Of a DNA stretch of 11,162 nt, positions 1 through 5,772 are shown one piece after another. The notes under the pieces are model-generated. The model saw only the letters and a list, made by a program, of their open reading frames with translations, was not told where the DNA came from and searched no databases. The position numbers were made by a program, and so were the translations under genes. The stretch comes from Kiritimatiellia bacterium (GTDB lineage: Bacteria; Verrucomicrobiota; Kiritimatiellia; RFP12; UBA1067), in NCBI GenBank assembly GCA_017430155.1, contig JAFRNO010000465.1, positions 1 to 11,162 on the forward strand. Direction: 5' to 3'. Within the stretch, counting starts at the first letter, position 1. Each line of letters opens with the position of its first letter.

Positions 1-220
1 CCACCTGTACGAGATCAATGTCCTCGCTGTATCTGGCCTGTGGGGTGAAATACAGCTTATGCAAAGCCGTACCACCACGAAAGGCAAGTCTTTCGGCAAG
101 AAACCTGTCTGAATATATGGCGACCAACACGCGCGACAGCAACAAATCTTGCTCGACCTGCTCGGCACGACGCCACGGATGTGCGCCAGCCCATTCCTTG
201 ATGTATCGCTCGCCAATCAT
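1..220 (-). CDS. abiEii: AbiEii-type nucleotidyltransferase toxin, N-terminal part (cut by window edge)
   Basis: Toxin of a type IV (AbiE) toxin-antitoxin pair. In this family the protein is a nucleotidyltransferase-fold enzyme that halts growth, for example during phage infection. Reading the minus strand from ATG at 220 gives 73 residues before the window ends. They contain the nucleotidyltransferase signature: a GGT triplet at about residues 49-51 followed by ALHKLYF, then an Arg and SEDIDLV at about 65-71, where the two acidic residues D67 and D69 would bind metal. The start codon overlaps the stop of the upstream antitoxin gene (ATGA), which implies translational coupling. The family is usually near 300 residues, so about three quarters lies outside. 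Family membership is inferred from motif order and the AbiEi partner. The fit is good, but only the N-terminus can be judged. Confidence 0.88.
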   Translation of the reverse strand, partial: MIGERYIKEWAGAHPWRRAEQVEQDLLLSRVLVAIYSDRFLAERLAFRGGTALHKLYFTPQARYSEDIDLVQV

Positions 221-1020
221 ACGTCATCCACCTCGATTTCCGTGTTCACACATATTTTCCAACGTTCGTCCCGATATTTCACCTCGGACGAAGATCGCAG
301 GCTCAACAGGACGAAGTGCGGAGCTTTGCACGTGCGTACCCATTCATGGTATATCACCTCTCCTTGCGATTCATTTTTCAATACCTTTTCGACGATGTAC
401 CCGAGACGCTGTATCGCCGAAGCCTTGCAGACGTCGAAGGAATTTTCGGAGGCATGTCGGAAATCGCATGATTCAAGAAGTTCACTCAACACAGTCGCCG
501 CAACCGACAACCCGCCTATCCTCTGTTCGTATTGAACGAGTTCAACAGCTGTCAGTTCCGCGTTTGAATAACGCACGTCACCGGCCTCTCCCCTTTTGAC
601 CGCAATCAACTGCTCCGGAATGCTCGGACGCACAATCCATTCAACATCCCGCCTCTCGCGAACACCGGCAAACAGGCGCTTGCCATTGGTCGTGACAAAA
701 TCAACCTGCGGGCGCTGATGGGCCGCCCCCCAGAATACAGCAGCACTCAGTAGACTGAAGTAATAATCACGGTGTACACTCTTCATGAACTCGTCCATGT
801 AGAATGTCGGGGGCACTCCGCCACGTCGCACATATTCAGGTGGCAGAATCACATAAAAGCCACGATAAGGAGAATAAACGCGCGATGAATTGCGTAACCG
901 ATTCAAAGAATTCTTGACGACTTGACATGACAATTCGGGTATGGCAGACCGCAACTCTTCAAAAGTGAAGAATCGCCCGCCAAGCATCTCTTTCTCTCTT
1001 ATCCAGTCTCTAATCGACAT
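217..1020 (-). CDS. abiEi: AbiEi-family antitoxin / autorepressor (type IV TA)
   Basis: 267-residue antitoxin of the AbiE system. In characterised members the N-terminal winged helix binds operators upstream of its own gene, and the C-terminal domain is needed to counter the AbiEii toxin. Here residues 1-60 form the expected winged-helix region (FTFEELRSAIPELSCQVVKN, then a YRGFYVI wing). Residues 60-110 carry a PPTFYMDEFM...YYFSLLSAAVFWGAAHQRP block typical of AbiEi proteins, and the remainder is the antitoxin domain. The ATG at 1020 has an AAGGA Shine-Dalgarno five bases upstream. The stop overlaps the toxin start by 4 nt, the usual antitoxin-first order. A perfect 19-bp palindrome lies 23 bp upstream of the start and is a natural operator candidate. 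Composition is lower in GC than most of the window, which would fit horizontal acquisition. Confidence 0.88.
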   Translation of the reverse strand: MSIRDWIREKEMLGGRFFTFEELRSAIPELSCQVVKNSLNRLRNSSRVYSPYRGFYVILPPEYVRRGGVPPTFYMDEFMKSVHRDYYFSLLSAAVFWGAAHQRPQVDFVTTNGKRLFAGVRERRDVEWIVRPSIPEQLIAVKRGEAGDVRYSNAELTAVELVQYEQRIGGLSVAATVLSELLESCDFRHASENSFDVCKASAIQRLGYIVEKVLKNESQGEVIYHEWVRTCKAPHFVLLSLRSSSEVKYRDERWKICVNTEIEVDDV

Positions 1021-1042
1021 GTCAATCCTTATTGTCTAGAAA

Positions 1043-1061
1043 GTAATCAATATTTGATTAC
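1043..1061. promoter_or_regulatory. Perfect 19-bp palindrome, candidate AbiEi operator
   Basis: GTAATCAA-TAT-TTGATTAC is a perfect 8+3+8 inverted repeat between the predicted abiE promoter and the abiEi start codon. It lies just downstream of the likely transcription start. AbiEi antitoxins are known to autorepress by binding inverted repeats in this region. That this palindrome is the operator is an inference from position and symmetry. Confidence 0.65.
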
Positions 1062-1085
1062 CTATTTGCCTTTTCAGATGGCAGT

Positions 1086-1114
1086 ATTGTATCACTTCTT
1101 TTCGTGGCGCGCAA
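1086..1114 (-). promoter_or_regulatory. Predicted sigma70-type promoter of the abiE operon
   Basis: On the minus strand, a -10 TACAAT (1086-1091; five of six consensus bases) is preceded at exactly 17 bp by TTGCGC (1109-1114; three of six). An 8-bp inverted repeat, TCACTTCT (1092-1099) and AGAAGTGA (1121-1128), brackets the -35. A 12-bp perfect palindrome GTAAAATTTTAC (1134-1145) lies further upstream and shares the GTAA...TTAC ends of the 1043-1061 palindrome. Several regulator contacts are therefore possible. Confidence 0.5.
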
Positions 1115-1226
1115 CGGGGTAGAAGTGAAATTCGTAAAATTTTACCTAACCCGCGCCACCTTCACCACACCTGGGGACAGACCCTCGCGTAACGGCACAT
1201 CAGGGAAGCGACAGGAGGGTCAGCAA

Positions 1227-1348
1227 AGAGCCGCCGGGACGGCGGCTCTCCATAATGGTCGCGACAAGCGCGACCGCTCCCGCATGGTACGACAAGCGCG
1301 ACCGCTGGCGCGGCTTCCCCGTATGGAGAGCCGCCATCTTGGCGGCTC
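1227..1348. repeat. Composite palindromic (REP/BIME-like) element
   Basis: Two GC-rich hairpins face each other. The first is AGAGCCGCC/GGCGGCTCT with a 5-nt loop (1227-1249). The second is GAGCCGCC/GGCGGCTC with a 5-nt loop (1328-1348). The two also form a longer inverted repeat with each other: GGCGGCTCTCC at 1241-1251 against GGAGAGCCGCC at 1325-1335. Between them the 17-mer CGACAAGCGCGACCGCT occurs twice in direct orientation (1262-1278 and 1290-1306), and each copy contains part of another short GTCGCG/CGCGAC-type stem. This fits a multicopy palindromic intergenic element. It occupies most of the 332-bp gene-free stretch 1021-1352. The second hairpin starts 5 nt past the stop of the SUMF1 fragment and may also terminate transcription, although no U-tract follows. 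Confidence 0.75.
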
Positions 1349-1352
1349 GCGG

Positions 1353-1745
<393 letters not shown>

Positions 1746-2331
1746 CCGTAAGTTTTGACCATGTAGTCCATCGACCAGGCGTCGAGCAGCCACGAACCCA
1801 CGCTCTTCGGATAGTATCCGAAGTCCGCCTTGAACCGTGCGAAAGCCGCGTCTATGAGCGCCTTCCGCTCGGCGTGCGTGTAGGCCATCAGGAAGCCGGG
1901 GTTGATGAACCAGTCCCAGTCCCACGAGGGGTCGTGCTTCGGACGCCACGGAAGGCCGGCCGCCTCGTTGAGCGGACGCGACATCTCGAACCACAGGCCG
2001 AACTCCGTCAGCGCCGGATCCGACTTCGCCGCCTCCGCGCGCAGCTCTGGGTCGATCAGCGCGTCGTACTGGAAGAGAATCGTGTTCTTGAACTTGTACT
2101 TGCGGTTGAGCGCCACTTCCTCGCGCAGCGCCTCCCCGTGCCAGGAACGCGGGTGGCGGGGATCGAGCGACCGCACGAAGTTCACGACATTCATGACGAC
2201 GCGCGGCGCCTGGTCGTGACTTTGCTCGGCCCCAAGAAGCGCGGCAGGAAGGACAAGCGCCACAGCGAGAACGAGCAATTCCTTACGACTGTAAAACATA
2301 AACAGATTTCCTCTTAAGCAGAATCGACCAT

Positions 2332-2361
2332 AGTTTACAACATTCCTATCCTAGAGGGCAA
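2332..2361 (-). promoter_or_regulatory. Weak candidate promoter for the truncated secreted-protein gene
   Basis: On the minus strand, TTGCCC (2356-2361) and TAAACT (2332-2337) are 18 bp apart. The -10 is 33 bp upstream of the ATG at 2299, and an AGAGG ribosome-binding site lies between. The match to consensus is only fair. It lies entirely outside the neighbouring IS, whose left end I place at 2377. Confidence 0.3.
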
Positions 2362-2376
2362 CAACAAATCATCACC

Positions 2377-2426
2377 TGTCGCGTGGATTTCAAAAGCGGA
2401 ATTTTTGTGGAGAGCAAAAGCGGAAA
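2377..2426. repeat. Left end of the IS: terminal TGTCGCG plus two tandem transposase-site repeats
   Basis: The outer copy GTGGATTTCAAAAGCGGAA (2383-2401) and the inner copy GTGGAGAGCAAAAGCGGAA (2407-2425) are 24 bp apart start to start. They share GTGGA, a 3-nt variable block and CAAAAGCGGAA. Repeated motifs at an IS end are typical of multiple transposase-binding sites, as in Mu- or Tn7-like ends. Confidence 0.75.
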
Positions 2427-2490
2427 GCTCTGCGCCATTTCTGGATTTGCGAATTTGCAGTTATGAGAGATTGGGGACCTTTGCTGGAAG

Positions 2491-2568
2491 TGGGTTGCAA
2501 ACAGCCATCCGGCCGGCCAGCCAGCGCTTTGAGACGCGCTGGCCGGCCGGATGGCCGTTCACAACCCA
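2491..2568. repeat. Long hairpin repeat A (GTTG-CA-AAC ... GTT-CA-CAAC type)
   Basis: The outer stem TGGGTTG (2491-2497) pairs with CAACCCA (2562-2568). A symmetric CA/CA internal loop follows, then AAC/GTT, an A-C mismatch, and a perfect 16-bp stem GCCATCCGGCCGGCCA (2504-2519) with TGGCCGGCCGGATGGC (2540-2555). A further CCAGCGC/GCGCTGG arm closes on an 8-nt loop, with a CCAG duplication as the bulge. It lies between the transposase stop and the IS left end. It could act as a bidirectional terminator, but no U-tract is visible. Confidence 0.8.
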
Positions 2569-2587
2569 TGCGGCACTTGACACGGTC

Positions 2588-2633
2588 GCGCGTTGCAAAC
2601 AGGCGGCATGCCGGCCGCCTGTTCACAACGCGC
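2588..2633. repeat. Hairpin repeat B, same architecture as repeat A
   Basis: The outer stem GCGCGTTG (2588-2595) pairs with CAACGCGC (2626-2633). Then comes the same CA/CA internal loop, then a perfect inner stem AACAGGCGGC (2598-2607) with GCCGCCTGTT (2614-2623) and a 6-nt loop. Only GTTGCAAAC and GTTCACAAC are shared in sequence with repeat A. The outer and inner stems differ but still pair. It ends 11 bp before the transposase stop codon (2644-2646). Confidence 0.8.
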
Positions 2634-2643
2634 AATCGCCACG

Positions 2644-3849
2644 TCACGGCTTGCGTACCCTCGGGTTGTTGCTGAAGAGGATGACCGGGCGCTCCCTGCG
2701 CTCGGGCTTGTTGAGCACGACGGACACCGTGCCGTCGATGTGCCGGCAAAGCCACACCCTCGTGCCGCTGGCGCATTCCGTCGGGCAGAACCGCCCGTCG
2801 AGCAGCACGCGCCCTCGCAGCCCGACCGTCACGCGCGACCATTCGGACCAGACGAGCTCCCACCACCCGTCCTGCGGAACCGGCCTGAGCTTGCAGCGCC
2901 CCTCGCGGACCGCCATGTTCCATGCCGCGTCCGGGGTCATGCCGATCTCGCGGTGCACCTCGAAGCCGTTGCGGTGGTCGACGAGGCTTGCGACATGCTC
3001 GTTGAGCGTCTGGAGCGGCGTGTCGGGGCCGATCCCCTCGCGCCCGAAGTAGGCGGGGAGGCGGTCCTGCCAGACGAGGTGCACGCGCTCGATCTTCCCC
3101 TTGGACTCCGGCGAGTTCGCGAACACGAACGATATGTCGAAGAACTTCAGCCGCCTGCCGAGCTGCGTGAGCTCGCCGTTCTCGCCCCTGAAGAACCCGG
3201 CCTTGTCCACGTATATCTCGAGAGGCAGCCCGTAGCGGGAGAAGGCCCCGTAGAACATGTCCAGGTACGAGGGGACGCACTCGCGTGCGTAGAGGCGGCA
3301 TCCGACCTGCACGCGGCTGCAGTCGTCGAGCATGTCCAGGAGCTGGTACACGGGCCCGTCCCCGCCGAGGAACCGGTCCGGCGTCGCGTCGAGCTGCCAC
3401 AGCTCGCCGACCGACCTTCGCTGCCACCGCCTGACGTGGGCTGGCGGGCGCGGCTTCGGAACGGCGATCTTGATGCCGTGGTCGATGGCCCAGTGGCGCA
3501 CCTGGCCGCGGTCGACCGAATGCCCGAACAGCCTGCCCAGCTCGCTTGCCGCGAAGGCGTACGAGTACCGCTTCGTATCGCCGCAGGGACTGAGCACGCG
3601 ACGGAGAAAGCGCTGCTCCTCCTCGGGCCAGGGCGCAGCATGGTCCCCGCCGGAAGTCCCGGGGACCCACGAGTCCGCCGCTCCCGCCGCGCGCGCGGCA
3701 AGGAACGAGGCCTTGAGCTCGTACAGCCGGGTCTTGCCGACCTGCAGCTCGGCCATCGCCTGCGCGAACTCGATTTCGCCCGTTGCCAGTTGCATGACCG
3801 TGTCGCGCACGTGGGCGACACCCAACCTCTTCGATAATTGCATTTTCAT
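2644..3849 (-). CDS. DDE transposase, rve/integrase-core fold, ISNCY (ISDol1-like) or IS481-like
   Basis: 401-residue transposase that would cut and join the ends of the surrounding IS. Residues 22-50 contain a helix-turn-helix (GEIEFAQAMAELQVGKTRLYEL) for end recognition. The catalytic core has D154 in WQLDATPDRF, D215 in IYVDKAGFF and E254 in ESKGKIERVHLVWQDRL, that is, D, D and E in the expected order with 38 residues between the last two. The YGLPLEIYVDK and FANSPESKGKIER blocks are characteristic of the rve core in this group. The C-terminal 140 residues probably form a beta-barrel and tail. The reading frame is intact, so the protein is likely functional. The start at 3849 (ATGAAAATG) has no good Shine-Dalgarno and lies in an ATGGGG/CCCCAT inverted repeat; the ATG two codons later is an alternative. 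The stop is followed at once by hairpin repeats B and A. Confidence 0.9.
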   Translation of the reverse strand: MKMQLSKRLGVAHVRDTVMQLATGEIEFAQAMAELQVGKTRLYELKASFLAARAAGAADSWVPGTSGGDHAAPWPEEEQRFLRRVLSPCGDTKRYSYAFAASELGRLFGHSVDRGQVRHWAIDHGIKIAVPKPRPPAHVRRWQRRSVGELWQLDATPDRFLGGDGPVYQLLDMLDDCSRVQVGCRLYARECVPSYLDMFYGAFSRYGLPLEIYVDKAGFFRGENGELTQLGRRLKFFDISFVFANSPESKGKIERVHLVWQDRLPAYFGREGIGPDTPLQTLNEHVASLVDHRNGFEVHREIGMTPDAAWNMAVREGRCKLRPVPQDGWWELVWSEWSRVTVGLRGRVLLDGRFCPTECASGTRVWLCRHIDGTVSVVLNKPERRERPVILFSNNPRVRKP

Positions 3850-3868
3850 GGGGCGTATTTTACCCCAT
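3848..3868. promoter_or_regulatory. Inverted repeat covering the transposase start codon
   Basis: ATGGGG (3848-3853) and CCCCAT (3863-3868) flank a 9-nt centre. On the minus strand this puts the transposase ATG at the edge of a short stem and places TAAAAT in the loop. The stem could limit translation initiation, or serve as a protein site. It is short, so confidence is modest. Confidence 0.4.
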
Positions 3869-3870
3869 TC

Positions 3871-3890
3871 TTTCCGCTTTTGCCCTCCAC
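3871..3890. repeat. Internal fifth copy of the IS end motif, upstream of the transposase start
   Basis: TTTCCGCTTTTGCCCTCCAC differs by one base from the right inner end repeat at 3981-4000 and has the same orientation. It lies 22 bp upstream of the transposase ATG, inside the presumed promoter/leader. Transposase binding here could repress its own transcription. That role is an inference from position. Confidence 0.6.
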
Positions 3891-3899
3891 ACCGGCGGC

Positions 3900-3944
3900 C
3901 GCCCCCCTAGGGGGGCGCGTCACATCATCCTACCCACTGTCAAC
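3900..3944 (-). promoter_or_regulatory. Possible transposase promoter element with an 18-bp perfect palindrome
   Basis: On the minus strand a consensus TTGACA (3939-3944) lies 90 bp upstream of the transposase start, but I see no good -10 at 17 bp. Downstream of it is the perfect palindrome CGCCCCCCTAGGGGGGCG (3900-3917), centred on CTAG. The palindrome may be a hairpin that blocks read-through from outside the element, or an operator. Confidence 0.3.
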
Positions 3945-3980
3945 ACTGCCCCTAACCGACATTCCCCTTGCCTAAAAGCC

Positions 3981-4029
3981 TTTCCGCTTTTGCTCTCCAC
4001 GGTTGTTCGCTTTTGCTTTCACCGCGACA
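3981..4029. repeat. Right end of the IS: two tandem transposase-site repeats plus terminal CGCGACA
   Basis: The inner copy TTTCCGCTTTTGCTCTCCAC (3981-4000) is the exact reverse complement of 2407-2426. The outer copy TTCGCTTTTGCTTTCAC (4006-4022) is shorter and more diverged than its left-end counterpart. The terminus CGCGACA (4023-4029) mirrors the left TGTCGCG. Confidence 0.75.
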
Positions 4030-4251
4030 CAAGATTTGTCAGGATCCGACGGCGGCTTCGGGCGGAAGGACCGGCGCCTGCGTCCCCCTTCGATTCCATC
4101 TCCGCCAATTCCCGCTGCGCGTTTTCGTCACCGTTCTCAACCGCCTGGCGGTAAATCTTCCCAAGCTCCCCAATGCGTCCAGCCCCAGATAGTATGCCGC
4201 ATCGACATTCCCCGCCGTATCTGCGTCACGGAACCATTTACGTGCCGTCAC
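4019..4251 (-). pseudogene. Sel1-like repeat protein remnant, frameshifted and cut by the IS
   Basis: Starting at a GTG (4251) that overlaps the ABC-F stop, the minus strand reads TARKWFRDADTAGNVDAAYYLG, a Sel1-type helical repeat. After that a one-base shift is needed. In the shifted frame the text continues GAGRIGELGKIYRQAVENGD and ENAQRELAEMESKGDAGAG, clearly the next Sel1-like helix pair. The shift maps to a CTGGGGCTGG tract (C-run 4183-4186 on the plus strand), where one extra G would restore an open frame. The continued frame ends at a TGA at 4019-4021 inside the IS right end. Sel1 repeats mediate protein-protein contacts, usually in exported or regulatory proteins. Only about two repeats remain, so this is a decayed or truncated gene rather than a working one. 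Confidence 0.65.
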
Positions 4252-5759
4252 ATCGACCCCTTGAAACGCACGACACCGCCATCCTGGGCCAGCGCCCAGC
4301 GCACGGTCGTGAGACGAGCAAGAAACCGCTCGTCATGGGAAACGAGCAACAAGGCACACGGCGCCTCGGCCAAGGCGTTCTCGAGGCATTCAATGCTGGG
4401 AAGGTCGAGATGGTTCGTCGGTTCGTCCATGACGATCAGGTGCGGACCCCTTTCCACGCCGCGCGCGAGCAGGATCTTGCGGATTTCGCCGGGGCTGGGC
4501 GTCGTTGACGCGAGGAGCCGCCCCGGACGCGAACCGAGCCGGCTGATGAGCGTCATGACGCGTCCGAGCGGTCCGCGGTCGAGGCGCTTGACGTCCGCGT
4601 GGATCGCGCGCGACTCCTCCTCGCCGATCTCCTGCGGCACGACCAGCAGCCTCTCCGGCGGCACGTTCGCGTGCTCCACGATCTTCCGCACGAGCGTTGA
4701 CTTCCCGATTCCATTGGCGCCGACAAGCGCAATGCGGTCGTCGGGGCGGATCGAAAGCGCCGGATGGACGAGCCGACGCCCGTCGCCGAGGTCGATCTCC
4801 CCGGCGGGAAGTTCGGCAACGTAGTTGCGGGCGGACTTCTCCGCGTCCTCCAGCCAGAACCCCATCTCGTAATCGACGCGGATCGTGCGATCCGGCGCGA
4901 GCAGCTTCGCGGCGCGGGATCGCAGCGCGGAGGACTGCGAGAACCCCCAGCCGTCCTTGTTGGTGAGCTTCGCGAGCTGACGCTTGGCGCGCCCGTCGTG
5001 GTCGTTCGCCGGAAGCTTCTTCGCCTTGAGGCGGTTCGTCCGCGCGGCGGACTGCTCGGCGGCCTCGCGCCTCTGCTGCGCCGCCGCCATCAGGCGCCGC
5101 GCCTTGCCGGCGTTCGCGTCGTGCTCGTCCCTGGCATGTGTCTGTTCGAGGCGGTCCTGCTCCATGCCCTGCGTAACCCCGCCCGGACGCATCACGATGC
5201 GCGGCGGGAAGACGAACAGGCACTGCGAGCAGAGCGCGTCGAGAAAATCGCGGTCGTGGGAGACAAGCAGCCCGGCGCCGCGGAAAGATTTGAGCGCCGC
5301 CAGAAGCACGCGCTTCGCGTCCGCGTCGAGGTGATTTGTGGGCTCGTCGAGGGCCAGCACGTCGGGCTGGTGCCAGAGGGCGATCGCGATCTGCACGCGC
5401 TTGCGTTCGCCGTGGCTGAGCGTTTCCCAGCGACCGGCCCAGTCCGGCGAAACGCCAAGCTGCCGACGCACGTCCATCGCAACGGGATCCCACGCGTCCA
5501 TGAAGTCGTCCCACTCGTCCGGCGGCGCGTCGGTGCGCTGCACGGCGTACTGCGCGGCGCCGATCTGGCGGATGGAGCCGTCGGAAGGAGAGAGCGCGCC
5601 CGCCGCGAGCTTGAGGATCGTGGTCTTACCCGCCCCGTTCGCGCCGACGATGCCGGTCCACGTCCCTTCGGGGAAGTGCGCCGTCACGTCGGCCAGCAGC
5701 GGTTCCGCCATCCCGGGATAGGCGAAACTCACGCGGTCGAACTGGAGAAACCGTGCCAT
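4248..5759 (-). CDS. ABC-F family ATPase (duplicated ATP-binding cassettes, soluble)
   Basis: 503-residue protein with two ABC ATPase domains and no membrane segments, the ABC-F arrangement. Such proteins act at the ribosomal E site in translation or antibiotic protection. Domain 1 has Walker A GANGAGKTT (39-47), signature LSHGE (114-118), Walker B LALDEPTNHLD with catalytic E139, and H-loop SHD (167-169). A charged, partly helical linker at about 185-300, rich in Arg, Lys, Ala and Gln, is the tRNA-contacting region in this family. Domain 2 has GANGIGKST (347-355), a variant signature SPGEI (422-426), VMDEPTNHLD with E446, and SHD (474-476). All catalytic residues are present. It starts 13 bp after the DUF3298-like gene on the same strand, with a poor Shine-Dalgarno, so it may be cotranscribed with it. 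Whether it confers resistance or is a housekeeping factor cannot be told from sequence. Confidence 0.92.
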   Translation of the reverse strand: MARFLQFDRVSFAYPGMAEPLLADVTAHFPEGTWTGIVGANGAGKTTILKLAAGALSPSDGSIRQIGAAQYAVQRTDAPPDEWDDFMDAWDPVAMDVRRQLGVSPDWAGRWETLSHGERKRVQIAIALWHQPDVLALDEPTNHLDADAKRVLLAALKSFRGAGLLVSHDRDFLDALCSQCLFVFPPRIVMRPGGVTQGMEQDRLEQTHARDEHDANAGKARRLMAAAQQRREAAEQSAARTNRLKAKKLPANDHDGRAKRQLAKLTNKDGWGFSQSSALRSRAAKLLAPDRTIRVDYEMGFWLEDAEKSARNYVAELPAGEIDLGDGRRLVHPALSIRPDDRIALVGANGIGKSTLVRKIVEHANVPPERLLVVPQEIGEEESRAIHADVKRLDRGPLGRVMTLISRLGSRPGRLLASTTPSPGEIRKILLARGVERGPHLIVMDEPTNHLDLPSIECLENALAEAPCALLLVSHDERFLARLTTVRWALAQDGGVVRFKGSM

Positions 5760-5772
5760 GCGTGATGTCGAA

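Larger units (their letters stand above)
2377..4029 (-). mobile_element. Insertion sequence with ISNCY/IS481-like DDE transposase and tandemly repeated ends (about 1.65 kb)
   Basis: Both ends begin TGTCGCG when read inward (2377-2383; the complement CGCGACA at 4023-4029). Each then carries two tandem copies of a GTGGANNNCAAAAGCGGAA-type motif, in inverted orientation at the two ends. The inner copies match perfectly over 20 bp: GTGGAGAGCAAAAGCGGAAA at 2407-2426 against TTTCCGCTTTTGCTCTCCAC at 3981-4000. One transposase gene lies between them on the minus strand. The 5'-TGT...ACA-3' termini fit rve-fold transposases. I could not find a convincing target-site duplication (left flank ATCACC, right flank CAAGAT), so the insertion may be old or one boundary may be off by a few bases. 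The right end abuts a Sel1 gene remnant. Confidence 0.8.

Noticed and set aside
18..599. Plus-strand frames opposite AbiEi/AbiEii
   Set aside because: Shadows of the AbiE operon, which has family motifs and coupled start/stop codons on the minus strand.
2491..2633. Integron attC sites
   Set aside because: The folded, imperfect hairpins and GTT/AAC ends recall attC, but the required RYYYAAC and GTTRRRY core boxes in the correct order are absent, and there is no integrase or cassette array.
2593..3837. Long plus-strand open frame (414 codons) opposite the transposase
   Set aside because: It is a high-GC antisense shadow. The minus strand here has the intact DDE catalytic residues of a transposase, and the plus frame shows no recognisable domain and an Arg/Pro/Glu-heavy composition.
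2371..4035. Clear target-site duplication flanking the IS
   Set aside because: The bases outside the two TGTCGCG termini (ATCACC and CAAGAT) do not match, so none can be claimed.
4764..5765. Plus-strand open frame (333 codons) opposite the ABC-F gene
   Set aside because: Antisense shadow of a clear ABC-F gene with complete Walker and signature motifs on the other strand.
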